This document shows positions 28,710 to 38,902 of a DNA stretch of 64,000 nt, one piece after another (position 1 is the first letter of the stretch; every line of letters begins with the position of its first letter). The translations under genes were made by a program, and so were the position numbers. Origin of the DNA: Mycobacterium kiyosense (GTDB lineage: Bacteria > Actinomycetota > Actinomycetes > Mycobacteriales > Mycobacteriaceae); contig AP025179.1 in NCBI GenBank assembly GCA_021654635.1, positions 1,054,001 to 1,118,000 of the forward strand, read 5' to 3'. Below the pieces are notes generated by a model. The model searched no databases. It had not been told where the DNA came from and worked only from the letters and a program-made list of their open reading frames with translations.

Positions 28710-29108
28710 ATGACTATGACGGATCCGATCGCAGACTTCTTGACCCGCCTGCGCAACGCCAACTCGGCGTACCACGACGAAGTGAGCCTGCCGCACTCGA
28801 AGATCAAGGCCAACATCGCCGAGATCCTCAAGAACGAGGGCTACATCACCGACTTCCGGACCGAGGACGCCCGGGTGGGCAAGTCCCTGGTGGTGCAGCT
28901 GAAGTACGGGCCGAGCCGGGAACGCAGCATCGCGGGCCTCAAGCGCGTCTCCAAGCCCGGTCTGCGGGTCTACGCGAAGTCCACTAACCTGCCGCGGGTC
29001 CTCGGTGGCCTCGGTGTGGCGATCATCTCGACGTCGTCGGGTCTGCTGACCGACCGTCAGGCGGCCAGGCAGGGCGTGGGCGGCGAAGTCCTCGCGTACG
29101 TCTGGTAA
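28710..29108 (+). CDS. rpsH: 30S ribosomal protein S8
   Basis: 132 residues from ATG 28710 ([20 protein letters not shown]). The C-terminal [20 protein letters not shown] is the conserved rRNA-binding loop. S8 organises the central domain of 16S rRNA. Intact. Confidence 0.98.
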   Translation: MTMTDPIADFLTRLRNANSAYHDEVSLPHSKIKANIAEILKNEGYITDFRTEDARVGKSLVVQLKYGPSRERSIAGLKRVSKPGLRVYAKSTNLPRVLGGLGVAIISTSSGLLTDRQAARQGVGGEVLAYVW

Positions 29109-29122
29109 GGGGGTAGGCAAAC

Positions 29123-29662
29123 ATGTCGCGTATTGGAAAGCAGCCGGTTCCGGTCCCCGCCGGAGTCGACGTAACCATCGAGGGCCAGAACGTCTCGGTC
29201 AAGGGGCCCAAGGGCACCCTGGCGCTGACGGTGGCCGACCCGATCACGGTGTCGCGCAACGACGCCGGCTCGATCGTGGTCTCCCGTCCGGACGACGAGC
29301 GGCGCAACCGCTCGCTGCACGGGCTGTCCCGCACCCTGGTGGCCAACCTGGTCACCGGCGTGACCGAGGGTTACACGACCAAGATGGAGATCCACGGCGT
29401 CGGCTACCGCGTGCAACTCAAGGGTTCCAACTTGGAGTTCGCGCTGGGATACAGCCACCCGGTGGTGATCGAGGCGCCGGAAGGCATCACTTTCGCGGTG
29501 CAGGCTCCCACCAAGTTCACGATCTCTGGCATCGACAAGCAGAAGGTCGGCCAAATCTCGGCGAACATCCGTCGTCTGCGCCGTCCCGACCCGTACAAGG
29601 GCAAGGGCGTGCGCTACGAGGGCGAGCAGATCCGCCGCAAGGTCGGAAAGACAGGTAAGTAG
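29123..29662 (+). CDS. rplF: 50S ribosomal protein L6
   Basis: 179 residues, ATG 29123. [20 protein letters not shown] start and [16 protein letters not shown] near the end are characteristic of L6, which binds near the sarcin-ricin loop and the factor-binding site. Preceded by GGGGGTAGG. Intact. Confidence 0.98.
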   Translation: MSRIGKQPVPVPAGVDVTIEGQNVSVKGPKGTLALTVADPITVSRNDAGSIVVSRPDDERRNRSLHGLSRTLVANLVTGVTEGYTTKMEIHGVGYRVQLKGSNLEFALGYSHPVVIEAPEGITFAVQAPTKFTISGIDKQKVGQISANIRRLRRPDPYKGKGVRYEGEQIRRKVGKTGK

Positions 29663-29664
29663 TC

Positions 29665-30072
29665 ATGGCGCAATCACAGGCTGCATCCGATGCGCGTAAG
29701 CCGGTGGGGCAGAACGTATCCGCGACTCGGCGGGTGTCCCGGCTGCGCAGGCACGCACGGCTGCGCAAGAAGGTCTCCGGTACCGCCGAGCGTCCCCGCT
29801 TGGTGGTGAACCGCTCGTCGCGGCACATTCACGTGCAGCTGGTCAACGACCTCGACGGCACCACGGTGGCCGCTGCTTCGTCGATCGAAGCAGACGTCCG
29901 CGGCGTGGATGGAGACAAGAAAGCCCGTAGCGTGCGGGTGGGCCAGTTGATCGCGGAGCGGGCCAAGGCCGCCGGCGTCGACTCCGTGGTCTTCGACCGC
30001 GGCGGCTACACCTACGGTGGACGAATCGCGGCTCTGGCCGATGCCGCGCGCGAGAACGGATTGCGATTCTGA
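29665..30072 (+). CDS. rplR: 50S ribosomal protein L18
   Basis: 135 residues, ATG 29665, 2 bp after rpl[21 protein letters not shown] and [20 protein letters not shown] define L18, the main 5S rRNA-binding protein with L5 and L25. The ~20-residue N-terminal extension is Gln/Ala-rich. Intact. Confidence 0.98.
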   Translation: MAQSQAASDARKPVGQNVSATRRVSRLRRHARLRKKVSGTAERPRLVVNRSSRHIHVQLVNDLDGTTVAAASSIEADVRGVDGDKKARSVRVGQLIAERAKAAGVDSVVFDRGGYTYGGRIAALADAARENGLRF

Positions 30073-30109
30073 TGAACCACGCAAGCCTGATGAACGGAAG
30101 GACCGCATA

Positions 30110-30797
30110 ATGGCGGAACAATCCGCTGGGAGCCCGACGGATAACCGGGGGGTCCGACAGCCGCGACTCGCGCGACGGGCGGGACGGCCGGGGACGCCGC
30201 GACGGCGGTGGCCGTGGTGGCCGCGACCGCGACCGCGACGGCGACAAGAGCAACTACCTCGAGCGGGTCGTCGCGATCAACCGTGTCTCCAAGGTGGTCA
30301 AGGGTGGTCGGCGATTCAGCTTCACCGCCCTGGTCATCGTGGGTGACGGCAACGGCATGGTCGGCGTCGGCTACGGCAAGGCCAAGGAAGTTCCGGCCGC
30401 CATCGCCAAGGGTGTCGAGGAGGCCCGCAAGGGCTTCTTCCGGGTTCCGCTGATCCGCGGCACCATCACTCACCCGGTGCAGGGCGAAGCCGCCGCCGGT
30501 GTGGTGCTGCTGCGCCCGGCCAGCCCCGGTACCGGGGTGATCGCCGGCGGTGCCGCGCGTGCGGTGCTGGAATGCGCCGGCGTGCACGACATCCTGGCCA
30601 AGTCGCTGGGCAGTGACAACGCGATCAACGTGGTGCACGCCACCGTCGCGGCACTGAAGATGTTGCAGCGTCCCGAGGAGGTGGCCGCCCGGCGCGGTCT
30701 GCCCATCGAGGACGTCGCCCCGGCCGGCATGCTCAAGGCGCGCCGGGAAAGCGATGCGATGGCCGCGGCTGCGGCCCGGGAGGCTACCCAGCCATGA
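30110..30797 (+). CDS. rpsE: 30S ribosomal protein S5 (frameshifted)
   Basis: Start ATG 30110 ([14 protein letters not shown]). The frame breaks at the G-run 30147-30152; removing one G gives [20 protein letters not shown], an Arg/Asp/Gly-rich mycobacterial N-terminus, then the S5 core [20 protein letters not shown] and [17 protein letters not shown]. The repaired length is 228 residues. S5 is essential for decoding accuracy, so this is almost certainly an extra base in the sequence. The TGA overlaps rpmD. Confidence 0.93.
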
Positions 30798-30976
30798 GTC
30801 AACTGAAGATCACCCAGGTGCGCAGCACCATCGGGGCGCGCTGGAAGCAGCGCGAGAGCCTGCGCACGCTGGGCCTGCGCAAGATTCGCCACTCGGTGAT
30901 CCGCGACGACAACGCACAGACCCGCGGCCTGATCGCGGTTGTGCAGCACCTCGTTGAGGTGGAGGAGGCCAAGTGA
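30794..30976 (+). CDS. rpmD: 50S ribosomal protein L30
   Basis: 60 residues, ATG 30794 overlapping the rpsE stop (ATGA). [20 protein letters not shown] and [15 protein letters not shown] are typical of L30. The TGA overlaps the rplO GTG (30973-30976), so rpsE, rpmD and rplO are coupled. Confidence 0.97.
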   Translation: MSQLKITQVRSTIGARWKQRESLRTLGLRKIRHSVIRDDNAQTRGLIAVVQHLVEVEEAK

Positions 30977-31413
30977 CCATCAAGCTCCACGACTTGAAGC
31001 CCGCGCCCGGGTCGAAGACCGCGCGCACCCGAGTCGGCCGTGGTGAAGGATCCAAGGGGAAGACCGCGGGTCGCGGCACCAAGGGTACGAAGGCGCGCAA
31101 GAACGTGCCGGCAACCTTCGAGGGTGGGCAGATGCCCATCCACATGCGGCTGCCCAAGCTGAAGGGTTTCCGTAACCGGTTCCGCACCGAGTACCAGGTG
31201 GTCAATGTCGGTGACATCGACCGGCTGTTCCCCGAGGGCGGCACCGTCGGCATCGACGAGTTGGTGGCCAAGGGCGCCGTGCGCAAGAACTCTCTGGTCA
31301 AGGTGCTCGGCGACGGCAAGTTGTCCGCCAAGGTCGACCTGACCGCGCACAAGTTCAGCGGCAGCGCGCGGGACAAGATCACCGCCGCCGGCGGCTCCGC
31401 CACCGAGCTCTAG
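30973..31413 (+). CDS. rplO: 50S ribosomal protein L15
   Basis: 146 residues from GTG 30973. [20 protein letters not shown] and [18 protein letters not shown] are the L15 glycine/lysine-rich N-terminus. Last gene of this spc operon segment; secY, which follows in most bacteria, is 13 kb away. Its stop overlaps the stop of the convergent LLM gene by 3 bases, leaving no room for a hairpin terminator. Confidence 0.98.
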   Translation: MTIKLHDLKPAPGSKTARTRVGRGEGSKGKTAGRGTKGTKARKNVPATFEGGQMPIHMRLPKLKGFRNRFRTEYQVVNVGDIDRLFPEGGTVGIDELVAKGAVRKNSLVKVLGDGKLSAKVDLTAHKFSGSARDKITAAGGSATEL

Positions 31414-32345
31414 CCCAGCCGCGAGATCACTTCCAGCGCAAGGCGTTCCATCTGCTCGCGGTCCTGCGCGACGTTCGCGCCGAGCGGGTTTAGCAGGAGC
31501 ATCTGCGCGCCCGCGTACATCACCCGGGACAGCTCGCCGGCGACCCGCGCGGCGTTGCCGGCCACCGCGACCGTGTCCAGGTCGGGCCGCTCGCCGTAGA
31601 TGCGTCGCAGTCCGGCCAGCGCACGCTCGCGGGCCCGTTCGGTGTCGTCGTCGACGACCACGTACACCCGCTTGGCGATGGTGAAGCCCGCCGGGTCCTT
31701 GTGCTGCGCGTCGAGTTCGCGGCGCACGATGGCCACGGCGTCGGCGAACGCCTCAGTGGTGGCCGACCCGGCCCCGATGAACGCGTCCCCGAGCCGAACC
31801 GCCCGGGCCAGCGCCGCGGGTGCGTGACCGCCGAACCAGATCGGCGGATGCGGGCGCTGCACCGGCTTGGGCTGGATCGGAAGATCGTCGAGCTCGCGGA
31901 AGCGACCGTGGAACGTGATCCTGGGCTGATCGGACCAGGCGGCTCGCATCAGCTCCAAGCCTTCGGTGAAATAGCTTACGTGCGTGGCCTTTTCGACGCC
32001 GAAGGCGCCGAACTTGCGGGACCCACCGCCGGCCACCACACCGAGGTCCAGCCGGCCGTTGCTGAGCCGGTCGACGGCGGTCACGGCGGCGGCCAGCTGC
32101 AGCGGATCGTGTAGCGAGGTCACCATGACCGCGACGCCCAGTCGCATACGCCGGGTGCAGGCCGCGGCGAAGGCCAGCACCTCCAGCGGCGCAAGCAACG
32201 CCGACTCCCCGATGGCCTGCTCCAGGGTCCAGCCGCCCTCGAAGCCGAGTTCCTCGGCGCGCACCAGATAGTCCCGCAACCCGGTGGTATCGAAGTCGTC
32301 GGTACCCAGTTGGGGAATCGCGATGGAGAATCTCACGGTTTCCAC
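31410..32345 (-). CDS. LLM-class (luciferase-like) flavin or F420 oxidoreductase
   Basis: 311 residues from GTG 32345 (GTG 32336 also possible). Luciferase-like TIM barrel: [33 protein letters not shown], and [18 protein letters not shown] near 165-185. Such enzymes in mycobacteria use FMN or F420; which one cannot be told by eye. The gene is divergent from sppA (41 bp gap) and convergent with rplO. In M. tuberculosis sppA follows rplO directly as I recall, so this gene is probably a gain or a retained ancestral gene. The substrate is unknown. Confidence 0.82.
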   Translation of the reverse strand: METVRFSIAIPQLGTDDFDTTGLRDYLVRAEELGFEGGWTLEQAIGESALLAPLEVLAFAAACTRRMRLGVAVMVTSLHDPLQLAAAVTAVDRLSNGRLDLGVVAGGGSRKFGAFGVEKATHVSYFTEGLELMRAAWSDQPRITFHGRFRELDDLPIQPKPVQRPHPPIWFGGHAPAALARAVRLGDAFIGAGSATTEAFADAVAIVRRELDAQHKDPAGFTIAKRVYVVVDDDTERARERALAGLRRIYGERPDLDTVAVAGNAARVAGELSRVMYAGAQMLLLNPLGANVAQDREQMERLALEVISRLG

Positions 32346-32374
32346 CGTACGGGTGGGGCGTCGTCGCCGATCGG

Positions 32375-32380
32375 TACGCT
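32375..32380 (+). promoter_or_regulatory. -10 box for leaderless sppA start
   Basis: TACGCT matches TANNNT and ends 6 bases before the sppA ATG at 32387, which predicts transcription from the A of the ATG. No ribosome binding site is visible upstream. Inferred. Confidence 0.4.
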
Positions 32381-32386
32381 TCAGAC

Positions 32387-34183
32387 ATGTTCGCGTTTTT
32401 GCCTGACCTGCCCGGGGTGAACGACATACGCGCCTTGGCCGACCGCGTCGACACCGCCCGCCACCACGGCGTACCGAATGGTTGCGTGCTCGAATTCAGC
32501 CTGCGCAGCCTGCCGCCGGAGACCACCGGATTCGACCCGGTCACCATCATCACCGGTGGTGGCCGGCAGCTGCCGTTGCGCGAGGCGGTCGCCGCGATAC
32601 ACCGCGCCGCCGAAGATCCGCGGGTCGCCGGGCTGATCGCGCGGGTGCAACTGCCGGCGTCGCCCATCGGCGCGGTCCAGGAGTTGCGCGACGCCATCGC
32701 TGCCTTCAGCGCGGTCAAGCCGTCGCTGGCCTGGGCCGAGACCTATCCGGGCACCTTGTCCTACTACCTGGCGTCGGCTTTCGGCGAGGTCTGGATGCAG
32801 CCATCCGGTGAGGTGGGATTGATCGGGTTCGCGGCCAATGCCATGTTCCTGCGCGATGCGCTGGACAAGGTGGGTATCGAGGCCCAGTTCATTGCGCGCG
32901 GCGAATACAAGTCGGCGGCAAACCTTTTCACCGAAGACGGGTTCACCGACGCGCACCGCGAGGCGGTGACGCGGATGCTGGAAAGCCTGCAGGACCAGGT
33001 CTGGAAGGCGGTCGCCGAATCGCGCGGCATCGATGCCGGCACCCTGAACGGCGTTGCCGACCGCGCCCCGCTGTTGCGCGACGACGCGGTGGCCGCGGGC
33101 CTGGTCGACCGCATCGGGTTCCGCGACGAAGCGTACGCGCATATAGCGGAATTAGTTGGTGCACCGGGTAATTCGCATTCTGAAGAGGTCGCCGACCCGG
33201 ACCGGGACCCGCCGCGGCTGTACCTGGCCCGGTACGCCGGTTCGGCCCGATCGCGGCTGGCGCCGGCGACGCCGTCGCTGCCCGGACGCCGGCCCAAGCC
33301 GGCGATCGCCGTGGTCACCGTGGCGGGGGCCATCGTCAATGGTCGCGGCGGCCCGCAGGGCCTCCCGTTCGGTCCGTCCAACGCCGGCGGCGACACGATC
33401 GCCGCGGCGCTGCGGGAAGCGGCCGCCGACGAGTCGGTGGCGGCGATCGTGCTACGGGTGGACAGTCCCGGCGGTTCGGTGACCGCATCGGAGACCATCT
33501 GGCGGGAGGTGAAGCGGGCCCGGGAGCGGGGCAAGCCGGTGGTGGCGTCGATGGCTTCGGTCGCCGCGTCCGGTGGCTACTACGTCTCTATGGTCGCCGA
33601 CGCGATCGTGGCGAATCCCGGCACCATCACCGGTTCCATCGGCGTCATCACCGGCAAGCTGGTGGTGCGCGATCTCAAGGATCGCCTCGGCGTCGTCTCC
33701 GAAACGGTTCGCACCAACGCCAACGCCGACGCCTGGTCCGCCGACGCACCGTTCACCCCGGAGCAGCGGGCACATCGGGAGGCCGAGGCGGACCTGATCT
33801 ACACCGACTTCGTGGAGCGCGTCGCACAGGGCCGCAACCTGTCCACCGAGGCGGTGGATCTCGTTGCGCGCGGCCGGGTTTGGACTGGGGCGGACGCACT
33901 CGAGCGCGGTCTGGTGGACGAACTGGGCGGCTTTCGCACGGCGGTCCGCCGGGCCAAGGTGCTCGCCGGACTGGACCCCGACGCGCAGGTGCGCCTCGTG
34001 GACTACCCGGGCTCGTCGCTGCTGGACATGCTGCGCCCGCGGGCCTCGTCGCAGCCGGCCGCCGCATCGCTGCCGGAAGCCGTCGGCGCGTTGCTCACGC
34101 GTTCGGTCGCCGGCGTCGTAGCGAATCTGGAGCAGACGATCAACGGGTCCAGCGTGTTGTGGGTGGGCCAGACCCGCTTCTGA
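32387..34183 (+). CDS. sppA: SppA, signal peptide peptidase (67-kDa type)
   Basis: 598 residues with two S49 peptidase repeats, as in E. coli SppA. The predicted catalytic Lys is Lys175 in ARGEYKSAANLF in the N-terminal half; the nucleophile Ser395 is in SVAASGGYYVSMVADAIVAN in the C-terminal half. The enzyme degrades cleaved signal peptides at the membrane. No clear N-terminal transmembrane helix is visible in the first 40 residues, so membrane association may be peripheral. Same position after rplO as Rv0724, apart from one intervening gene. Confidence 0.95.
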   Translation: MFAFLPDLPGVNDIRALADRVDTARHHGVPNGCVLEFSLRSLPPETTGFDPVTIITGGGRQLPLREAVAAIHRAAEDPRVAGLIARVQLPASPIGAVQELRDAIAAFSAVKPSLAWAETYPGTLSYYLASAFGEVWMQPSGEVGLIGFAANAMFLRDALDKVGIEAQFIARGEYKSAANLFTEDGFTDAHREAVTRMLESLQDQVWKAVAESRGIDAGTLNGVADRAPLLRDDAVAAGLVDRIGFRDEAYAHIAELVGAPGNSHSEEVADPDRDPPRLYLARYAGSARSRLAPATPSLPGRRPKPAIAVVTVAGAIVNGRGGPQGLPFGPSNAGGDTIAAALREAAADESVAAIVLRVDSPGGSVTASETIWREVKRARERGKPVVASMASVAASGGYYVSMVADAIVANPGTITGSIGVITGKLVVRDLKDRLGVVSETVRTNANADAWSADAPFTPEQRAHREAEADLIYTDFVERVAQGRNLSTEAVDLVARGRVWTGADALERGLVDELGGFRTAVRRAKVLAGLDPDAQVRLVDYPGSSLLDMLRPRASSQPAAASLPEAVGALLTRSVAGVVANLEQTINGSSVLWVGQTRF

Positions 34184-34194
34184 CCCGGTCGTCG

Positions 34195-35106
34195 TCAGGC
34201 CAGTCGGCCGCTGATGAAGATGATCTCGCCGAGCGGATCGTTGTCCTGCGGGTCGGGAACGTGCAATCCGTGCCGCTCGAACAACTCGGTGCGCGTCACC
34301 CCTTCGACGTCCCAGCCCTTGCCGCGCAGGTAGTCGACGACATGGTTGCGTGCACCGGAGTACACCAGTGACGCCATGTCGATGTCGACACCGTGGTCGC
34401 GGAATCCGCCGGACATCTGGCTGACCTTGTCGGCATCGAAATCGATTATGCCGGGCACGAATTCGGTCGCCACCGTGCTTCCGGGCACACTGAGTGCGGT
34501 GATGTTGTCGAACAGCCGGTCCTGGGCGTCCGGGGGCAGGTAGATCAGCAGTCCCTCAGCCAGCCAGGCCGTCGGCTGCGTCGGGTCCAGACCGGCTTGC
34601 CTCAGCGCCGTCGGCCAGTCCCCGCGCAGGTCGATCGCGACGGTGCGCCGGGTCGCGGTGGGCTGCGCGCCGAGACCGGCCAGCGTGTTTGTCTTGAATT
34701 CGATGACCTGGGGCTGGTCGATCTCGTACACCACCGTTCCGTCCGGCCAGGGCAACCGGTAGGCCCGCGCGTCCAGCCCCGAGGCCAGGATGACCACCTG
34801 CCGGATCCCGGCCTCGGTCGCCCGCGCGAAGTAATCGTCAAAGTACTTGGTGCGCACGCCCATTCCGTCGATCATCGCCTGCACCCGCTCCGGCGTGATG
34901 TTCTCGAAGGACTCGGGGTCGAGCTCACCGTCCATCATCTTGGTGAAGAAATCCACCCCGACCGCGCGCACCAGCGGTTCGGCGAACGGGTCGTCGATCA
35001 ACCCGTCGGGCGCGTTGGTCACCATTGCCCGGCCAGCCGCGACCATGGTCGCGGTGGCGCCAACGCTGGACGCGAGATCCCAGTTGTCGTCGTGAGCGCG
35101 TGGCAT
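34195..35106 (-). CDS. SAM-dependent methyltransferase, TIGR00027/LCM family (pair 1, second gene)
   Basis: 303 residues from ATG 35106 ([20 protein letters not shown]). Family hallmarks: the [23 protein letters not shown]-binding segment, [14 protein letters not shown], and [20 protein letters not shown]. The family (Pfam LCM) is greatly expanded in mycobacteria (Rv0725c/Rv0726c here) and most members have unknown acceptors. It follows its paralogue by 14 bp, so both are probably transcribed from the motif at 36111-36130. Confidence 0.88.
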   Translation of the reverse strand: MPRAHDDNWDLASSVGATATMVAAGRAMVTNAPDGLIDDPFAEPLVRAVGVDFFTKMMDGELDPESFENITPERVQAMIDGMGVRTKYFDDYFARATEAGIRQVVILASGLDARAYRLPWPDGTVVYEIDQPQVIEFKTNTLAGLGAQPTATRRTVAIDLRGDWPTALRQAGLDPTQPTAWLAEGLLIYLPPDAQDRLFDNITALSVPGSTVATEFVPGIIDFDADKVSQMSGGFRDHGVDIDMASLVYSGARNHVVDYLRGKGWDVEGVTRTELFERHGLHVPDPQDNDPLGEIIFISGRLA

Positions 35107-35120
35107 GCCCGTCCTACCTC

Positions 35121-36083
35121 TCAGTTCGCTGCGTGCTTCCGGTCCAGGGTGCCACTGACGTAGACCATCTCGATTTTGGGTGCACCCTCCTCCTCGACTG
35201 CCGGCGGAAGGCCGTTGGCGGCCCGCAGCTCGGGCAGTGGGACCGTGTCGAGCTTCCACCCGTGGTCGGCAAGATAGGACGCTGCCTCGTTGCGCTCACC
35301 GAGATAGATCAGGGCGCTCATGTCCAGGTCGAAACCATGCGCGCGCCAACGCTCGGACGTCTTCTGCATGTGCTGCTTGAGTAGCGCCTCGTCGGTCGTC
35401 TCGGTGCCCCGCATGCTCTCGGTGGCCAGTCGGCTGCCCGGCGCGCTGAGTTCGGTGATGGTGTCCAGCAGCCGGTCCTGAGCTTCCGGTGGCAGGTACC
35501 CCAGCAGTCCCTCGGCGCTCCACGCCGTCGGCTTGCCGGGATCGAATCCCGCCTCCCGCAACGCAGCCGGCCAGTCGTCGCGCAGGTCGACAGCGACCGC
35601 GCGCCGGATTGCGCTGGGCGTGGCGCCCAGCTCGGCCAGGGTGCGCGACTTGAACTCGATGACTTGCGGCTGATCGATCTCGTACACCACGGTGCCGTTC
35701 GGCCACGGCAGCCGGTAGGCGCGAGCGTCAAGTCCCGAGGCCAGGATCACCGCCTGTTTGATGCCCGAGCTGGTGGCCTCCAGGAAGAACTCGTCGAAGA
35801 ATTTGGTGCGCACCGCCATGTTCTCGGCCACGTTGGCCACTGGGGCGAAGGGGCGCTGCGGGTCGTTGTCGAGGTCGGCGACCGTCATCTCCCCGGTGGC
35901 CAGCCGCGTGAGCAGGTCCACCCCGACCGCCTGTACCAGCGGTTCGGCGAACGGGTCGTTGATCAGCGGATTGTCCGCGCGGGTTGCCATTGCCCGGCCG
36001 GCGGCGACCATGGTCGCGGTGACCCCCACGCTGGACGCGAGATCCCAGGTGTCTCCGTCGTGCCGTGAACTGCTTGATGTCAT
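35121..36083 (-). CDS. SAM-dependent methyltransferase, TIGR00027/LCM family (pair 1, first gene)
   Basis: 320 residues from ATG 36083, chosen over ATG 36095 because a GAGG ribosome binding site lies 7 bases upstream. [40 protein letters not shown] and [19 protein letters not shown] are conserved. An insert around the [17 protein letters not shown] helix makes it longer than its partner. Acceptor unknown. The 20-bp element upstream is shared with pair 2. Confidence 0.88.
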   Translation of the reverse strand: MTSSSSRHDGDTWDLASSVGVTATMVAAGRAMATRADNPLINDPFAEPLVQAVGVDLLTRLATGEMTVADLDNDPQRPFAPVANVAENMAVRTKFFDEFFLEATSSGIKQAVILASGLDARAYRLPWPNGTVVYEIDQPQVIEFKSRTLAELGATPSAIRRAVAVDLRDDWPAALREAGFDPGKPTAWSAEGLLGYLPPEAQDRLLDTITELSAPGSRLATESMRGTETTDEALLKQHMQKTSERWRAHGFDLDMSALIYLGERNEAASYLADHGWKLDTVPLPELRAANGLPPAVEEEGAPKIEMVYVSGTLDRKHAAN

Positions 36084-36110
36084 GGCGAGCCTCATTCCGA
36101 AGTCACAGGA

Positions 36111-36130
36111 TGATACTTAGCCAATATAAC
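36111..36130 (-). promoter_or_regulatory. 20-bp element upstream of methyltransferase pair 1
   Basis: TGATACTTAGCCAATATAAC on the plus strand, 28-47 bases upstream of the start at 36083. The same sequence with one change (A for C) occurs 25-44 bases upstream of pair 2 at 44541-44560. Equal placement and 19/20 identity in otherwise different flanks suggest a shared operator or promoter. Confidence 0.7.
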
Positions 36131-36206
36131 AAAATTTTTCCGGCGGGATTCCGGTCCCGGCGGCGTCGGGGTGGGGGCGGGCGCCGGAACCGCGCTGGTC
36201 CGGGAT

Positions 36207-36866
36207 CTAGTCCGGGCGGGTCGCCTGGTAAAAGGCGAGTTGCCCGAGCAGCCGGTGTGGCTGCGCGGCGACCTGAGCGCAGTCGAAACCGACGCCGCGC
36301 AGCAGATTCGGGATCGCGTCGCCCAGATTGCCGGCCGCGTGATGGTTGCGTTTCATTATTCGCGCCAGCAATCCGCCGTGGTGCGCCGCGTCTCCGCCGA
36401 GGTCGACCAGATGCAACCGGCCGCCGGGCCGCAGCACCCGGAATACTTCCTGTGCCGCTGCGGCTTTGGCCTGTCCGTCGAGATGATGAAACATCATCGA
36501 CGACAACACCCGGTCGAATTCGCCGTCGCCGTAGGGGAGCCGCTGGGCGTAGACCTGCTCGAACCGGATCCCGCTCAGTCCGGTGGCCTTTCGCCGGGCC
36601 CGGGCCAGCGCCCGCGGGTCCGGGTCGGAGCCGACCGCGTCGATGCCGGGACGAGCCCGCTTGGCCGCGATCGTCACATTTCCGGTGCCGCAACCGATGT
36701 CCAGCACCCGCTGGCCGTCGGTGAGCTCGGCCTGCTCGATCAGTTTCGGATAGCTGTCACGCATACCCATCAACCGGGTGATCAGGTCGTACGCGGGAAG
36801 CAGCGCGTCGTGGCCGGCCGCCGGCAAATAGTCGTGGTGTGAATGATTTGTCGTCACATGATCCAT
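36207..36866 (-). CDS. SAM-dependent methyltransferase, UbiE/class I type
   Basis: 219 residues from ATG 36866. Class I methyltransferase motifs: VLDIGCGTGNVTIAA (motif I), the acidic GSDPDP end of strand 2, and VLSSMMFHHL with VLRPGGRLHLVDLGG (motifs post-I to III). The His-rich N-terminus (TTNHSHHDYLPAAGHD) is unusual. Small-molecule acceptor unknown. Divergent from the AraC-type regulator, with an inverted repeat between them. Confidence 0.85.
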   Translation of the reverse strand: MDHVTTNHSHHDYLPAAGHDALLPAYDLITRLMGMRDSYPKLIEQAELTDGQRVLDIGCGTGNVTIAAKRARPGIDAVGSDPDPRALARARRKATGLSGIRFEQVYAQRLPYGDGEFDRVLSSMMFHHLDGQAKAAAAQEVFRVLRPGGRLHLVDLGGDAAHHGGLLARIMKRNHHAAGNLGDAIPNLLRGVGFDCAQVAAQPHRLLGQLAFYQATRPD

Positions 36867-36904
36867 GATGAGCGGTTGCAGCAGGCCGTGATTGGGTGAT
36901 CTTC

Positions 36905-36928
36905 GCCAAAAGTAGGATTATCTTTGGC
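36905..36928. promoter_or_regulatory. Inverted repeat between methyltransferase and AraC-type regulator
   Basis: GCCAAA (36905-36910) and TTTGGC (36923-36928), 12 bases apart, lie just before the proposed GTG 36932 and 39 bases from the methyltransferase start. A plausible operator for the divergent pair; the arms are short. Confidence 0.45.
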
Positions 36929-36931
36929 ACG

Positions 36932-37789
36932 GTGCCCTCACCTGCCCGGCTGGCCCGGTACCGCGGCGGCGTGCCCGTCTATCAGTATCGAACCGGTCCT
37001 GACACGCCTCCGGTGTCGGTGGCGCGGCGCGGCGACCTCACCGAACGCGAACGACACATCCACGACTTCCCGGCGCTCTGGTATGTCCCCGCCGCCGGGC
37101 AGGTGTACGTTGCGGCCGCGGGCGAAATTCTGGACCCTCGCGACGTCGTTCCCCCCGCCGAGGGAGTCGCGGTCTTCTTCGACCCCGCGGCGCTGGGAGA
37201 GGACGTGCGATCGCCCTGGCCCACCTGGCAGTCGCACCCACTGCTGTTCCCGTTCCTGCACGGACACTCCGGTGGGGTCCTGCTCCTGGATGTGCCGGCT
37301 GCACGAAGAACGCTATGGGACAACGCAATCCGGTCCATCGAGTCCGAACTGAGCACGCGGCAACGGGGGTACCGGCAGGCTGCCCTGGCGCATCTGACCC
37401 TGCTATTGATCGAGCTAGCCCGGATCTCCGGCGACGTGGTGGCCGATCTACGGCGCAGCGGTGAACCATTGTTGGCCGAGGTGTTCGCGGTGATCGACCG
37501 CCGCCTCGGCGATCCGCTGTCGCTGCGGGGTGTGGCGGCCGAGGTCGGCATGACCCCGGGCCATCTCACCACCGTGGTGCGCCGGCGCACCGGGCGCACC
37601 GTGCAGGACTGGATCATCGAGCGGCGCATGGCGCAAGCCCGAGACCTGCTGACCGAGACCGACCTACCCGTCGCGGAGGTGGCCCGGCGGATCGGCATTG
37701 GCGATCCCGGCTACTTCAGCCGGCTGTTCCGCCGGACGCACGGCAGCACGCCCCGGCAGTGGCGGACGGATCAGCGCCTACAGCGTTGA
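36932..37789 (+). CDS. AraC-family transcriptional regulator
   Basis: 285 residues from GTG 36932; a GTG at 36896 would add 12 residues but includes the inverted repeat. An N-terminal cupin-like sensing half (HIHDFPALWYVPAAGQVYVA) is followed by a C-terminal AraC DNA-binding domain with two helix-turn-helices: LSLRGVAAEVGMTPGHLTTV and LPVAEVARRIGIGDPGYFSR. The ending FRRTHGSTPRQWR is typical. It likely controls the divergent methyltransferase or the genes beyond. Ligand unknown. Confidence 0.88.
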   Translation: MPSPARLARYRGGVPVYQYRTGPDTPPVSVARRGDLTERERHIHDFPALWYVPAAGQVYVAAAGEILDPRDVVPPAEGVAVFFDPAALGEDVRSPWPTWQSHPLLFPFLHGHSGGVLLLDVPAARRTLWDNAIRSIESELSTRQRGYRQAALAHLTLLLIELARISGDVVADLRRSGEPLLAEVFAVIDRRLGDPLSLRGVAAEVGMTPGHLTTVVRRRTGRTVQDWIIERRMAQARDLLTETDLPVAEVARRIGIGDPGYFSRLFRRTHGSTPRQWRTDQRLQR

Positions 37790-37898
37790 GGTCCCGCATC
37801 CAACGGAATCCTGTTGAACACCAACCAGGTCGAGGCCGGGGAGCCGAAGCCACTGCTACCAACATGACCGTGTACAAGTCGCTGCCGGTACGCCTGGG

Positions 37899-38810
37899 CT
37901 AGAGCCGCGCGAAGTCCAGCCAGCGCTCGACGTCGAAGCCGCTGTCGACGGGACGCAGCGTCGCACCACCGTGGCCGGGGTAGTGCGCGGGCACCACGGC
38001 CGCGCCCGACTGGGCGGCCTCGCTGAAGATGCGACGCCGGGCAGCCGCGGCGGCGCCGGCGTCGACGTCGAACCCGCAGGCGTCGTCGGGCCGGCGCAGC
38101 TGCACCGGGCTGTGGGTGAGGTCGCCGACGAAGACGGCGGGCCGGCCGGCGTCCAGCCACAGCACCGAGGCACCCGGGGTGTGGCCGGCCGCCGGCCGTA
38201 ACCGCAGCGCAGGGCTGATCTGGTAATCGTCGGACCATTGGACGATCTGTTCGTCGACGGGCAGCACGCTGTCCTCGAACACCAGGCGATTGCCGCGCTG
38301 GGCCAGCTCCTCCTCCGCGCTGCGCGGCGGTTGCCGCGCCGCCGGCCCGTCCGGATGGAAGTGGCGGTAATCGGCCGCCGGCACCAGATATCGGGCATTG
38401 GGGAAGGTCGGCACCCAAGAACCCTTGTCCAGCATGGTGTTCCACCCGACGTGATCGGAGTGCAGGTGGGTGTTGACCACCACATCGACGGCGCGGCGGT
38501 CGATGCCGGCGCCCTGCAGCGCGGCCAAAAAGCCGGTGTCGAGGTGATCCAGCGGCGGCATGTGGGGCCGGACGCGGCCGTTGCCGACGCCGGTGTCCAC
38601 CACCACGGTCAGCCCGTCGACCTCGACGACCCAGGTTTGGATGGCAATGTGCCACTGGTCGGTGTCCAGGTCGACGAAGTCCGGCACCAGCAGGTCGTCG
38701 TTGTCACGCCACACCGGCGGCGGCGTGTGCGCGAAGGCGCGGGTGGGCAGCTCGAACCGCAGTTCCACCACCCGCGTCACGGCGGCGCGGCCGAGCTGGA
38801 CTCGATCCAT
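37899..38810 (-). CDS. Metallo-beta-lactamase-fold hydrolase
   Basis: 303 residues from ATG 38810, chosen for the GAGGAG site just upstream. NTHLHSDHVGWNTML carries the HxHxDH zinc motif; AAGHTPGASVLWL, FVGDLTHSPVQL and VVPAHYPGHG supply further metal ligands. Members act as lactonases, thioesterases or phosphodiesterases; lactonase-type (AttM/AiiA-like) layout is plausible but not proven. Monocistronic, on the minus strand between the AraC gene and fucA. Confidence 0.85.
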   Translation of the reverse strand: MDRVQLGRAAVTRVVELRFELPTRAFAHTPPPVWRDNDDLLVPDFVDLDTDQWHIAIQTWVVEVDGLTVVVDTGVGNGRVRPHMPPLDHLDTGFLAALQGAGIDRRAVDVVVNTHLHSDHVGWNTMLDKGSWVPTFPNARYLVPAADYRHFHPDGPAARQPPRSAEEELAQRGNRLVFEDSVLPVDEQIVQWSDDYQISPALRLRPAAGHTPGASVLWLDAGRPAVFVGDLTHSPVQLRRPDDACGFDVDAGAAAAARRRIFSEAAQSGAAVVPAHYPGHGGATLRPVDSGFDVERWLDFARL

Positions 38811-38902
38811 CACACTCCTCGCCTCCGCCACGGTGGGTGTGAATCGTACGACGCGTTCGCGTCGCGTCGCGTCGCAGGATCCACAGTCGGCGAGCCGAGG
38901 GG

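Noticed and set aside
37790..37898. Possible gene remnant between the AraC gene and the metallo-hydrolase
   Set aside because: Short peptide-like stretches in two frames (for example MTVYKSLPVRLG) but no family could be recognised and the region is only 109 bp.
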